This document shows, one piece after another, positions 25,567 through 33,954 of a stretch of DNA of 64,000 nucleotides. The DNA lies in the NCBI RefSeq assembly GCF_002531575.1, contig NZ_NWTI01000002.1, forward strand, positions 310,001 to 374,000, written 5' to 3'. Each line of letters starts with the position of its first letter. Position 1 is the first letter of the stretch. The DNA is from Bradyrhizobium sp. Y36 (GTDB lineage: Bacteria; Pseudomonadota; Alphaproteobacteria; Rhizobiales; Xanthobacteraceae). The translations under genes and the position numbers were made by a program. The notes beneath the pieces were generated by a model. That model saw only the letters and a program-made list of their open reading frames with translations, did no database searches and had not been told where the DNA came from.

Positions 25567-27999
25567 ATGGCCGACGCAGGTGACGAGGGTCCCAAGCGCA
25601 GCCGCGCCATTGCGCCGGCGGCCGCGAAGCCGGGTCTGTCCGGCATCGGTGCCGCGCTCGCGCCTGCGATGTCCGCATCGCTGCTGTCGCGGCTGTTCAA
25701 CTGGACCCGCAGCGGCGTCGGGCCGCGGCTTCTCGCCGCCGTGCTGCTGTTCTCCTCGGTCGTGACGCTGACGCTGACCGGGCTCCAGCTCTATCTCGAC
25801 TACGACCGCGAGGTCGCCCTGATCGAGACGCGGCTCGACGAGATCGGCCGCAGCACCACCGGCAGCCTCGGCGAAAGCCTGTGGAATCTCGACCAGAATC
25901 AGCTCAAGCTCCAGCTCGACGGTATCCTGCGGCTGCCCGACATCCGCGCCGCCGAGGTGCGCGAGATCGCCGACCGTCCCAATCCGATCCGCATCGCGGT
26001 CGGCGAGCCGGGCACGCGTTCGATCGTGACGCGCGACTATCCCTTGAACACCAATGTGCAGGGGACCTCGCGCCCGATCGGCGTGCTCCATGTCGAGGCG
26101 ACGCTGAGCGAGGTCTATCAGCATTTGCTGAACCGGACGCTCGTCATCCTGGCCAGCCAGGCGGCGAAGACATTCCTCGTCTCGCTCTTCATCATCTACA
26201 TGTTTCACCTGCTGGTGACGCGGCATCTGGTTGCCATCGCCGAGTTCGTCAGCAAGTACAGCCTGGCGCGGCCGCCGCCGCCCTTGCGCCTGGAGCGCCG
26301 GCCGCCCTACGACGCCGACGAGCTGGACAAGGTGATCGAGGCCTTCAACGCCATGTGCGCAAACCTGGAGCGGGCCTATGGCGAGCTGCGCGAGGCCAAT
26401 GCAAACCTCGAGCGCGACCTGATCATCCGCCGACGTGCGGAAGAGGAGGCGCGGGCGAGCGAGGAGCGCTTCCGCGATTATGCCGAGACCGCCTCTGACT
26501 GGTTCTGGGAGACCGGGCCGGACCACTGCTTCACCTACCTGTCCGACCGGGTGATCGCCTTCGGCATGGATCCCAAGGTACGGATAGGCACGCGCCGCGT
26601 CGATACCGCGCTCGACCGCGAGACCGAGCCCGAGAAATGGCGCGCGCATTTGGCGACGCTGGACCGTCACGAACCGTTCCGCAAGTTCGAATATCGGGGG
26701 CGCGATACCACCGGGCGCATGCATCATTTCAGCGTCAACGGCAAGCCGGTGTTCGACGCCGACGGACGCTTCACGGGCTACCGCGGCTCCGCGACCGATC
26801 TCACCTCGCAGCACGAAACCGAGGAGCGGCTGCGTCAAGCTCAGAAGATGGACGCGATCGGCCAGCTTACCGGCGGCGTCGCGCACGACTTTAACAACGT
26901 GCTCACGGTCATCACCGGCACCATCGAGATCATCCGGGACGAGCTTGCGGACAAGCCCGAGCTCGCCGCGATCGCGCAGCTGATCGACGATGCGGCCGCG
27001 CGCGGCGCGGAGATCACCTCGCAGCTATTGACCTTCGCGCGCCGCCAGCCGCTGGAGCCGCGCGAGATCGACGTCAACGCCCTCGTGGTCGAGACCGCGA
27101 AGCTGCTCAAGCCGATCCTCGGCGAGCATATCGAGATCGATACCCGGCTCGCCGACGACGTCTGGTCCGCGATGGCCGATCCCTCGCAGCTGTCATCCGC
27201 AATCGTGAACCTCGCGGTCAACGCGCGCGACGCGATGCCGGGCGGCGGCAGGCTGACCCTGGAGACCGCGAACCGCGAGCTTGACGGCATGAGCAGCTCC
27301 GGCGACGGCATGGGCCGCGCCGGCGATGGCGACGTCCTGCGCGGCGCCTTCGTGATGGTCGCGGTCAGCGACACCGGTCACGGCATTCCGGCCGACATCC
27401 GCGAGCGCGTGTTCGAGCCCTTCTTCACCACCAAGGATGTCGGTCGCGGCACCGGGCTCGGGCTCAGCATGGTCTACGGCTTTGCCCGCCAGACCGGCGG
27501 CACGGTCGCCATCGAGAGCGAGGAGGGGCAGGGCACGGTGATGCGGCTGTTCCTGCCGCGGTCGAAGGGCGAGGCGCCGGCCAAGTCGGCCCCGGTTCAG
27601 CCGCTCGCCACGGCACGCGGACACGAGACGATCCTCGTCGTCGAGGACGATCCGCTGGTGCAGGGCTATGTCATCGCCCAGCTCGGCAGCCTCGGCTATC
27701 GCACGCTGGTGGCCGGCGACGGCGCGTCCGCGCTGGCACTGGTCGACCAGGGCGCCAGGTTCGATCTCCTGTTCACCGACATCATCATGCCCGGCGGCAT
27801 GAACGGCCGGGAGCTGGCCGACGCGGTCCGGCTGCGCCGGCCGGGCGTGCGCGTGCTCTTCACGTCCGGCTACACCGACGATACCATCGTCCACGAAGGG
27901 CATCTGGATCCCGGCGTGGCGCTGCTCGGCAAGCCGTACCGGAAGTCGGAGCTGTCGGAGAAGATTCGCGAGGTGCTTGCGGGCGACCCGCCGGCCTGA
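25567..27999 (+). CDS. Membrane hybrid sensor histidine kinase/response regulator with PAS domain
   Basis: The 810-residue protein has TM1 (about 54-75), a periplasmic sensor of about 120 residues, TM2 (about 198-218) and a HAMP-like linker with a coiled coil. A PAS domain follows (about 300-420), then the dimerisation box G-G-V-A-H-D-F-N-N (H440) and an HATPase with G-T-G-L-G-L-S. The C-terminal receiver has the phospho-Asp in L-F-T-D-I-I-M-P-G-G (D738). The H-D-F-N-N box is typical of alphaproteobacterial HWE/HisKA hybrid kinases. With no separate output gene adjacent, the partner is elsewhere. The divergent solute-binding protein may be linked to its input. Confidence 0.92.
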   Translation: MADAGDEGPKRSRAIAPAAAKPGLSGIGAALAPAMSASLLSRLFNWTRSGVGPRLLAAVLLFSSVVTLTLTGLQLYLDYDREVALIETRLDEIGRSTTGSLGESLWNLDQNQLKLQLDGILRLPDIRAAEVREIADRPNPIRIAVGEPGTRSIVTRDYPLNTNVQGTSRPIGVLHVEATLSEVYQHLLNRTLVILASQAAKTFLVSLFIIYMFHLLVTRHLVAIAEFVSKYSLARPPPPLRLERRPPYDADELDKVIEAFNAMCANLERAYGELREANANLERDLIIRRRAEEEARASEERFRDYAETASDWFWETGPDHCFTYLSDRVIAFGMDPKVRIGTRRVDTALDRETEPEKWRAHLATLDRHEPFRKFEYRGRDTTGRMHHFSVNGKPVFDADGRFTGYRGSATDLTSQHETEERLRQAQKMDAIGQLTGGVAHDFNNVLTVITGTIEIIRDELADKPELAAIAQLIDDAAARGAEITSQLLTFARRQPLEPREIDVNALVVETAKLLKPILGEHIEIDTRLADDVWSAMADPSQLSSAIVNLAVNARDAMPGGGRLTLETANRELDGMSSSGDGMGRAGDGDVLRGAFVMVAVSDTGHGIPADIRERVFEPFFTTKDVGRGTGLGLSMVYGFARQTGGTVAIESEEGQGTVMRLFLPRSKGEAPAKSAPVQPLATARGHETILVVEDDPLVQGYVIAQLGSLGYRTLVAGDGASALALVDQGARFDLLFTDIIMPGGMNGRELADAVRLRRPGVRVLFTSGYTDDTIVHEGHLDPGVALLGKPYRKSELSEKIREVLAGDPPA

Positions 28000-28012
28000 G
28001 CTGTACGAGCCA

Positions 28013-28046
28013 CGAAAAAGGCGCGGCGGGGAGGCCCCGTCGCGCC
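28013..28046 (-). terminator. Rho-independent terminator of the 14-residue peptide gene
   Basis: On the minus strand GGCGCGACGGGG pairs with CCCCGCCGCGCC around a three-base loop, with one G-U pair. TTTTTC follows at once, which is the textbook order for minus-strand transcription. On the plus strand it may also help end the kinase transcript. Confidence 0.85.
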
Positions 28047-28107
28047 CGATTTCTTGCTCGCTGGTCCAGGGCTGAGAGCGCCCCGATGCCAGGCCCTTGT
28101 TCAGAAC

Positions 28108-28152
28108 TTAGCGGGCGATCCCAGCGAGGTGACAGCGCTTGGTAAAAGACAC
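28108..28152 (-). CDS. 14-residue peptide gene with ideal ribosome-binding site
   Basis: A GTG-started frame encodes MSFTKRCHLAGIAR and stops at TAA. Upstream, AAAGGAGGTGATCC is complementary to the 3' end of 16S rRNA over about 13-15 bases, with seven bases between GGAGG and GTG. A rhizobial promoter (CTTAAC, 17 bases, CTATAT) lies about 40 bases before the start and a strong terminator about 60 bases after the stop. The transcript would be near 170 bases. It may be a regulatory leader peptide, a peptide hormone-like product, or a dual-function small RNA. Confidence 0.65.
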   Translation of the reverse strand: MSFTKRCHLAGIAR

Positions 28153-28188
28153 TGGATCACCTCCTTTCGTTGGTTTCGGAAGACCTCA

Positions 28189-28217
28189 ATATAGGCGGCA
28201 TTGCCTCCGCTGTTAAG
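28189..28217 (-). promoter_or_regulatory. Rhizobial housekeeping promoter for the 14-residue peptide gene
   Basis: On the minus strand CTTAAC (28212-28217) and CTATAT (28189-28194) are separated by exactly 17 bases. This matches the alphaproteobacterial CTTGAC-N17-CTATAT consensus at all but one base. The predicted start of transcription is near 28182. Confidence 0.75.
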
Positions 28218-28332
28218 GGGGCTGCCGCTTTCCGGAGGAACCGGCGCGGTCCGTAACAGCCGCCGATGACGCCGGAAAGCCGTGTCCTGAACAGTTGAGA
28301 CCGCCGCCGGGCCGTGTTAGGGAGCCCCTGAC

Positions 28333-28406
28333 GCGGGTGTAGCTCAATGGTAGAGCAGCAGCCTTCCAAGCTGAATACGAGGGTTCGATTCCCTTCACCC
28401 GCTCCA
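28333..28406 (+). tRNA. tRNA-Gly (anticodon TCC)
   Basis: The acceptor GCGGGTG pairs with CACCCGC, followed by T and an encoded CCA. The anticodon loop is CTTCCAA (TCC). The D arm is GCTC-AATGGTA-GAGC and the T arm is GAGGG-TTCGATT-CCCTT. The length is 74 bases. Confidence 0.95.
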
Positions 28407-28497
28407 GACGTTCAGAAGCGCATTCAAGCCTGATCCAGGTCAATGTCCCCGGCGCCGGATGGTCTATCCATCGGTCGCAACTTCGGGACACAAAGAC

Positions 28498-28815
28498 ATG
28501 ACCGACAAGCCGATCGACTGGACGCCGGATCTCTCCTTGCCGACCTCCAAATCCACCGTCCAGCACTTCATCGCAAACGCCGGCGGCGACCGCCTGGAGA
28601 TCGACACCACGCCCTGGGGCGAGGCTGATCTTACGGTGAACGGCCGGTCGATTGCTCATCTCGAGACCGCAGCGAGCGCCGGCGAGGCGTTTCGGACGCT
28701 CGAGACGATCGCGGAAGATTTCGAAGCCGGCAAGCAAGCCAGCAGGGATGCGCGCCTCGATCAGGTGATCGAGGATGACGAGGTCCGCGAAAAGCTGGGT
28801 CTGACGCGCATCTAG
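28498..28815 (+). CDS. Hypothetical soluble protein
   Basis: The 105-residue acidic protein starts MTDKPIDWTPDLSLPTSKST. It contains G-G-D-R-L-E-I-D-T-T-P-W-G-E-A-D-L-T-V-N-G, which looks like two beta strands, and ends in a charged helix (QVIEDDEVREKLGLTRI). No signal or membrane segment is present. The ATG at 28498 is preferred to an upstream one because ACAAAGAC and the clean N-terminus suit it better. The family is not recognised. Confidence 0.6.
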   Translation: MTDKPIDWTPDLSLPTSKSTVQHFIANAGGDRLEIDTTPWGEADLTVNGRSIAHLETAASAGEAFRTLETIAEDFEAGKQASRDARLDQVIEDDEVREKLGLTRI

Positions 28816-28959
28816 GGCCGTCTCGGTCCGTGAGATCGCTGCTCGCGATGAGCGCCCGCCGCGCCCGTCGGAACGAAGCGACGCGGATCGCCTAGGAACC
28901 ATCACGCGGCGCACGAGTTGGCCGGTCGGGCGGGACCGAAAGTCACACGAGGCCAAACC

Positions 28960-29412
28960 GTGCAGCAAGACGTGCGCGTGCGCACCACCGCGCAGATCGC
29001 GGGTCATCCGATTCATCCGATGCTGGTGCCGATCCCGATCGCGTGCTTCGTCGGCGCGCTCTTCACCGACATCGCCTATGTCGCCAGTGCCGAGATCATG
29101 TGGGCGGATTTTTCCGCCTGGCTCCTGCTCGTCGGCGTCGTCTTCGGCGTGTTGGCGGCGATCGCGGGCCTCACCGATTTTCTCGGCAACCGCCTGGTGC
29201 GGGCGCAGACGCCGGCCTGGCCGCATCTGATCGGCAACGCCGTCGCGCTGATCCTTGGCATCGTCAATGCGCTGATCCACACCCGCGATGCCTGGACGTC
29301 GGTGTGGCCGACGGGGCTGGTTCTGTCCGTGATCACGGTCCTGATCCTGCCGGTCACCGGCTGGCTCGGCTGGGCCCTGGTCTATCGCCACGGCGTGGGA
29401 GTTGCGCGATGA
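28960..29412 (+). CDS. DUF2231 integral membrane protein
   Basis: The 150-residue product carries the [12 protein letters not shown] motif of the DUF2231 family and four hydrophobic segments. The GTG start is preceded by GAGG. It overlaps the sorbosone-dehydrogenase-like gene by four bases (ATGA), so the two are translationally coupled. DUF2231 proteins often sit with haem or PQQ enzymes; a membrane redox-partner role is inferred. Confidence 0.82.
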   Translation: MQQDVRVRTTAQIAGHPIHPMLVPIPIACFVGALFTDIAYVASAEIMWADFSAWLLLVGVVFGVLAAIAGLTDFLGNRLVRAQTPAWPHLIGNAVALILGIVNALIHTRDAWTSVWPTGLVLSVITVLILPVTGWLGWALVYRHGVGVAR

Positions 29413-30746
29413 ATTTCCCGATTGGACGCGCGCTGCTGTGCTCCTCGGTGCTGCTGCTGGCCGGCTGCGATGACGGCAGCGGCGATCCCAAGGCGCAGAT
29501 CGGCGCCAACCCGAAACTTCCCGACATCCAGCAATATCTGCTGCCGCCCATGCACATCGCGCGCATCGTCGGCTGGAAGAAGGACGAGGCGCCTTCTGTG
29601 GCCGAGGACCTGCAGATCAAGGCGTTCGCGACCGGCCTGCAGCATCCGCGTTTCCTCTACGTGCTGCCCAATGGCGACGTGCTGGTGGCTGAATCCAAAG
29701 CGCCAAAGGGGGCAGGCATCAAGCGGCCCAAGGAGATCGTCATGGGCTATGTCGAGTCCTGGGCGACCTCGGGCGGCGACGACACCGGGCCCGGCAACCG
29801 CATCACGCTGCTGCGCGACAACAATGGCGACGGTGTGCCGGATACGCAAAGCGTCTTCCTCGACCATCTCAACTCGCCGTTCGGCATCGCGCTGGTCGGC
29901 AGCGATCTTTATGTCGCCAATGCCGATGCGATCGTCAGATATCCCTATGGGGAAGGCGACACGAAGATTACCGCGCCGGGCACGGTGCTGACATCGCTGC
30001 CGGGCGGACCGATCAACCATCACTGGACCAAGAGCCTGGTCGCCAGTCCCGACGGCTCAAAACTCTACGCCGGCGTCGGCTCCAACAGCAACATCACCGA
30101 GAACGGCATGGAGGCCGAGCACAACCGCGCTGCCATCCTCGAGGTCGATCGTGCCAGCGGGCGCTGGCGCGTGTTCGCGAGCGGTCTGCGCAATCCCAAC
30201 GGCCTCAGCTTCGAGCCGCAGACCGGCGCGCTATGGACCGTAGTGAACGAGCGCGACGAGCTCGGTCCCGATCTCGTGCCCGATTACATGACCTCGGTGA
30301 AGGACGGCGGCTTCTACGGTTGGCCCTACAGCTATTACGGCCAGCACGTCGATCCCCGCGTCAAGCCGCAGCGGCCGGATCTCGTCGCCAGGGCGATTGC
30401 GCCGGACTATGCCCTGAGCTCGCATGTCGCGCCGCTCGGGATGGCCTTCAACACCGGGACGAGCCTGCCGGCGGCCTATCGCGGCGGCGCCTTTGTCGGC
30501 GAGCATGGCAGCTGGAACAGGCAGGTGCTCAACGGCTACAAGGTGGTGTTCGTGCCGTTCACCGATGGCAAGCCGAGTGGCCCGGCGCAGGACGTCGTGA
30601 CCGGCTTTCTCAACAGCGACAACAAGGCGCGCGGCCGGCCCGTCGGCGTTGCCATCGACAAATCAGGCGCATTGCTGGTCGCCGACGACAGCGGCAACAC
30701 GGTCTGGCGCGTCACCGCCGCACATCCGCAACTGACGCAACGTTAA
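29409..30746 (+). CDS. Lipoprotein, PQQ-dependent sorbosone/sugar dehydrogenase-like
   Basis: The 445-residue product has a lipobox L-A-G-C near residue 21 and a six-bladed beta-propeller of the soluble glucose/sorbosone dehydrogenase type. Motifs include [32 protein letters not shown] and [12 protein letters not shown], where the Arg/Asn residues line the PQQ site. It would act in the periplasm, anchored by lipid. Coupling to the DUF2231 gene implies that the two work together. The true substrate is unknown. Confidence 0.86.
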   Translation: MNFPIGRALLCSSVLLLAGCDDGSGDPKAQIGANPKLPDIQQYLLPPMHIARIVGWKKDEAPSVAEDLQIKAFATGLQHPRFLYVLPNGDVLVAESKAPKGAGIKRPKEIVMGYVESWATSGGDDTGPGNRITLLRDNNGDGVPDTQSVFLDHLNSPFGIALVGSDLYVANADAIVRYPYGEGDTKITAPGTVLTSLPGGPINHHWTKSLVASPDGSKLYAGVGSNSNITENGMEAEHNRAAILEVDRASGRWRVFASGLRNPNGLSFEPQTGALWTVVNERDELGPDLVPDYMTSVKDGGFYGWPYSYYGQHVDPRVKPQRPDLVARAIAPDYALSSHVAPLGMAFNTGTSLPAAYRGGAFVGEHGSWNRQVLNGYKVVFVPFTDGKPSGPAQDVVTGFLNSDNKARGRPVGVAIDKSGALLVADDSGNTVWRVTAAHPQLTQR

Positions 30747-30805
30747 GCTCGCGTGCGCGTTGTCCGGCAGACGTTCTTCTGAAACTCAAAGCCAGGAGTG
30801 GGACA

Positions 30806-31009
30806 ATGGGCCTTGCTCAATATGCCATCGTGCCGGTGCGGAACGAATGGGGCGTGCTGCACGACGGCGACGTCAGGAACACCTATGCCACCAAGGAAGC
30901 TGCGTTCGAATCCGCGGTCGCCGCCGCATCGCTCGCGCTTCGTGAGGGGCACGAAGTCCAGGTCAGCGTGCCCGGCCGCGAAGCAGGAGAAAGCGCACTC
31001 GGCATCTAG
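30806..31009 (+). CDS. Small hypothetical protein
   Basis: The 67-residue product begins MGLAQYAIVPVRNEWGVLHD and has the pattern beta-strand, turn, helix (AAFESAVAAASLALREGHEVQVSVPG). It resembles DUF2188-type short proteins. AGGAG lies nine bases before the ATG. It stands 60 bases after the dehydrogenase stop and may be on its transcript. Confidence 0.65.
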   Translation: MGLAQYAIVPVRNEWGVLHDGDVRNTYATKEAAFESAVAAASLALREGHEVQVSVPGREAGESALGI

Positions 31010-31012
31010 CCG

Positions 31013-31948
31013 TCACACGATCAGCCGGCCGCGCCGCGCGGCGATGCCGATCGCAACCTCGGTGCCGGCATTGAAATCGAGACGGTCCGCCTCGATGCCG
31101 TCACTGAAGATGACGCCGTTCTCCGGCATCAAGGAGCGGATGCGCAATTGGTCGGCCGGGGCCAGCCGGCCGCAGACGAGATTGGTCTGCGAATGACGGC
31201 TCGGGAAGGGCTCGCGCACGGCAAAGCGCAGCTCCGGCGCATCCCAGGGCAGGGCTTCGTAACGCGTTAGCGGGGGAGGCCGGCCAAGGCTGCCGGCAAT
31301 GGCCAGCGATCCCGTGATTATGCTCTTGAACCAGGCGGTTGATCCGAGCCCGGTCGAGACGATCAGGCCGCTCGAGGACTGCCGTTCCGTGGCGCCGCCG
31401 GTCGCAAGCTCGTAGATCGCCGAGACATGCGTGCGCGCGCCGACGAACAGGTCGTTGACGGCGTGGAGCACCTGACCATTGCTGAGCCGCGCCTCCGCCA
31501 TCGTCACAGCCTGGCTGCCGCGCTTGTCGGCGGCGACTTCCGGCAGCAGCTTCGCAAGGTCGCCAGGGGCGAAGGGCAGCAGGATGCCGTCGTGGCGGGC
31601 GGGGTCCGGGTTGAGCCCGATCAGCGGATGGTCGTTGAGATATTTCATCGTGTTGGCGACGACGCCGTCCTGGCCGAGCGCGACCACGATGTCGTCGGGG
31701 GCAAAGATGAAGTTCGGCAGGAAGCTGCGGTCGATGACCTGATAGCGCCCCCATTGCTCCAGGACCTGCAACGTGGTGTGACGCTGCGCCCGGTAGACCT
31801 CGTGCTCGCGCTCATAGTCGGAGAAGTCGGCGCCGAGACGCTCCACGTAGAAGCGCGCCTGCGCCGCCGTGAGGTGGCGCGCGATCAGGTCCTCCAGCCT
31901 GGTCTTGCGCGTCACCAGCACGATCTTGCGGTCATTGGCGGCGGGCAT
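31013..31948 (-). CDS. ATP-NAD kinase-like protein
   Basis: The 311-residue protein has V-V-A-L-G-Q-D-G-V-V-A-N-T, equivalent to the G-G-D-G phosphate loop of NAD kinases, with Q replacing the second G. It also has H-A-V-N-D-L-F-V-G, equivalent to the N-E/D motif, and S-T-G-L-G-S-T-A-W-F like the family T-G-S-T-A-Y. The N-terminal 90 residues (DLIARHLTAAQARFYVERLG) are an extra domain not found in NAD kinase. It overlaps the SPFH gene by 17 bases, so they form an operon facing a NrtR-like regulator. The substrate may be NAD or a related nucleotide. Confidence 0.78.
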   Translation of the reverse strand: MPAANDRKIVLVTRKTRLEDLIARHLTAAQARFYVERLGADFSDYEREHEVYRAQRHTTLQVLEQWGRYQVIDRSFLPNFIFAPDDIVVALGQDGVVANTMKYLNDHPLIGLNPDPARHDGILLPFAPGDLAKLLPEVAADKRGSQAVTMAEARLSNGQVLHAVNDLFVGARTHVSAIYELATGGATERQSSSGLIVSTGLGSTAWFKSIITGSLAIAGSLGRPPPLTRYEALPWDAPELRFAVREPFPSRHSQTNLVCGRLAPADQLRIRSLMPENGVIFSDGIEADRLDFNAGTEVAIGIAARRGRLIV

Positions 31949-32978
31949 TGGCGGCCTCCGTCGGCTTCGGCTTCTCCATCAGCTGGCTGAGCAGGTCCGG
32001 CGAGACGTTGAGCTGGCCGATCTTCTCGGCCTTTTCGGCGATGCCGGAGAAGGCCTGCGCGATCAGCTGCCCCGGCTGCATGCCGGCCGCAGCGAGCGCC
32101 TGGATCACGCGGGTGTCGACGCCCTCGAAGATCTTCATCAGCGCGCCGACGCGATAGGCCTCGGCGTCGGCCAGCGTTCTCGTATTTTCGGCATTGAGCC
32201 CGACGAAATCCTTGCGCTTGCCTTCCAGCACGATGTCCGCGGCCATGCCGGCCTCGCGCAGCTCGTTGCGCTTGGCCGCAACGCTTGCCTCGGCGTCCAT
32301 CTGGGTCTCGCGGATCGAGCGCTTCTTCTGCTCGACCGCGATCTCGGTGTCGAGCTCGCTCTCGCGAATGGCGCGCTCCTGCTCGACGGCGAAGTTGCGC
32401 CGGGCGAAGATGGCCTCGTCCGCGTTCTTCAGGATCGCTTCGCGCGCTTGCGCCTCCAGCGCCCTCGCGGTGTCCGGCGTCGCCCTGATGCCGCGGATCG
32501 ACACGCCGAGGATTTCGAGGCCGAGGGAAACGATGTCGGCGCGCGCCCTCAATCCGCCTGCGATGATGTCGGCGATGCGGTCGGAGGCCTGCAGCGCCTC
32601 CCTCAGCGTCAGCTCCTTCACTGCCTGCTGGGCGAGAACCTCGACCGTGCCGAGAATCCGTTCCGGCAGCTTCTCCGGATCGTCGCTCGCATAGGTCTTG
32701 CCGTCGGCCTTCAGCGTGAAGTCGAGCATCGATGCCGCCTTCTTGGGGTCGCTGACGCGATAGGTCACCTGGCCCTGCACGGTCAGCGTCTGAAAGTCGC
32801 GCGCGGTCTGCTCGAAGATGAAGGAGGCGTCGCGGCTGCCGATGGGCACGGCGACCAGCATGGTCACCGGCGCGTAATACAGCGCGGAAAGACCGGCGCC
32901 CTCGGCGACGATGGCGCCGGCGCGGTACTTCATCAGATAGGTGGTGGGCTGAGCCTTGATGAATCTGACGCCGAACAT
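31932..32978 (-). CDS. SPFH/band 7 domain protein
   Basis: The 348-residue product begins MFGVRFIKAQPTTYLMKYRAG and has an SPFH domain (about 10-180) followed by a long charged coiled coil (about 190-290, rich in ARREA/QERAIRESE-like heptads) and a C-terminal IGQLNVSPDLLSQLM segment. GGAGAAGG lies before the ATG. No clear transmembrane helix is present, unlike most stomatins, so membrane contact may be peripheral. It is translationally coupled to the NAD-kinase-like gene. Confidence 0.85.
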   Translation of the reverse strand: MFGVRFIKAQPTTYLMKYRAGAIVAEGAGLSALYYAPVTMLVAVPIGSRDASFIFEQTARDFQTLTVQGQVTYRVSDPKKAASMLDFTLKADGKTYASDDPEKLPERILGTVEVLAQQAVKELTLREALQASDRIADIIAGGLRARADIVSLGLEILGVSIRGIRATPDTARALEAQAREAILKNADEAIFARRNFAVEQERAIRESELDTEIAVEQKKRSIRETQMDAEASVAAKRNELREAGMAADIVLEGKRKDFVGLNAENTRTLADAEAYRVGALMKIFEGVDTRVIQALAAAGMQPGQLIAQAFSGIAEKAEKIGQLNVSPDLLSQLMEKPKPTEAANARRQ

Positions 32979-33014
32979 GGCCTTCTCCGATCGCTGTCTG
33001 TAAGTGTGCCTGAG

Positions 33015-33041
33015 CAACTAAGTAAGTTGGACTGTACAACT
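33015..33041. promoter_or_regulatory. Candidate NrtR-type operator (three half-sites)
   Basis: CAACT, AGTTG and CAACT at 33015, 33025 and 33037 form two overlapping inverted repeats in the 103-base gap between the SPFH operon and the Nudix regulator. The position fits autoregulation and control of the divergent operon. Confidence 0.5.
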
Positions 33042-33081
33042 AACTATGCTACTGTCAAGGCCAAAGCAGCGGAGTTCGGCG

Positions 33082-33822
33082 ATGGCAGGCGAGGCGCTTG
33101 GCAAAGACCTTGGCAAAGGGCTTGGGAAACCTGGACAATTGGACTTTCCGCGCCCGCTGACCACGGTCGATGTGGCGATCTTCACGATCCGCGACGACCG
33201 CCTCCAGGTGCTGCTGGTGCGGCGTCCGGCGGGCGAGGGCGAGCCGTTTCCGGAAAGCCTGGCGCTGCCCGGCGGCTTCGTCGATGTCGCGAAGGACCGC
33301 GATCTCGCGGCCTGCGCCGCCCGCAAGCTGAAAGAGAAGACCGGCGTCACCAGTCCGTACCTCGAGCAGCTCGGAAGCTGGGGCAGCGCGACACGCGATC
33401 CGCGCGGCTGGTCGGCGACGCACGCCTATTTCGCGCTGATCCCGGAGGAGGCCGGCGAGCTCTCCGCGGATGCGCGCTGGTTTCCGTTGTCCGGCGGCAG
33501 GCTGAAGGAGAAGCTCGCCTTCGATCACGGCGAGATCCTTTCGACCGCCATTCAGCGCCTGCGCAACAAGGTGGAGTATACCTCATTGCCGGCCTATCTG
33601 ATGCCGGCCGAGTTCACGCTGCCGGATCTGCAGCGGGTCTACGAGATCGTGCTCGACCGTCCGCTGGAGAAGAGCGCCTTCCGCACCCGCATCCTGTCGG
33701 CCGACATGATCGAGCCGGTGGCGAGGATGCGGCGCGGCCCCAACCGTCCGGCGCAGCTCTATCGCCTGACGAAGGGCCGCGAGCCCGTCTATTTCGTGCG
33801 GACATTCAACCCGCCGGAATGA
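33082..33822 (+). CDS. NrtR-like regulator: degenerate Nudix domain plus winged helix
   Basis: The 246-residue protein has an N-terminal Nudix domain (about 25-165) in which the Nudix box reads R-K-L-K-E-K-T-G-V. Catalytic acidic positions are replaced by Lys (K82 and K86), so it is more likely a ligand sensor than an enzyme. The C-terminus (about 175-246, with FTLPDLQRVYEIVLDRPLEKSAFRTRIL) is a winged helix as in NrtR. NrtR regulators sense ADP-ribose or related nucleotides and control NAD genes. The divergent NAD-kinase-like/SPFH operon is the obvious target. The start at 33082 has GGAG upstream. Confidence 0.82.
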   Translation: MAGEALGKDLGKGLGKPGQLDFPRPLTTVDVAIFTIRDDRLQVLLVRRPAGEGEPFPESLALPGGFVDVAKDRDLAACAARKLKEKTGVTSPYLEQLGSWGSATRDPRGWSATHAYFALIPEEAGELSADARWFPLSGGRLKEKLAFDHGEILSTAIQRLRNKVEYTSLPAYLMPAEFTLPDLQRVYEIVLDRPLEKSAFRTRILSADMIEPVARMRRGPNRPAQLYRLTKGREPVYFVRTFNPPE

Positions 33823-33954
33823 GCGCCCGATCGAACGCCGCCCTGCGGCCAGCGCTGCCATGCCATTCGGAACGGACATGCCCTCGAGCCCAGTCTCCGG
33901 CTAAGACTGGCTGTGCCGGCGCGATCTGCGCCTGCGGGGCAGGCGACGTCTGGA

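Noticed and set aside
25336..26886. Long minus-strand frame opposite the histidine kinase
   Set aside because: It is antisense to a well-defined hybrid kinase and shows no domain.
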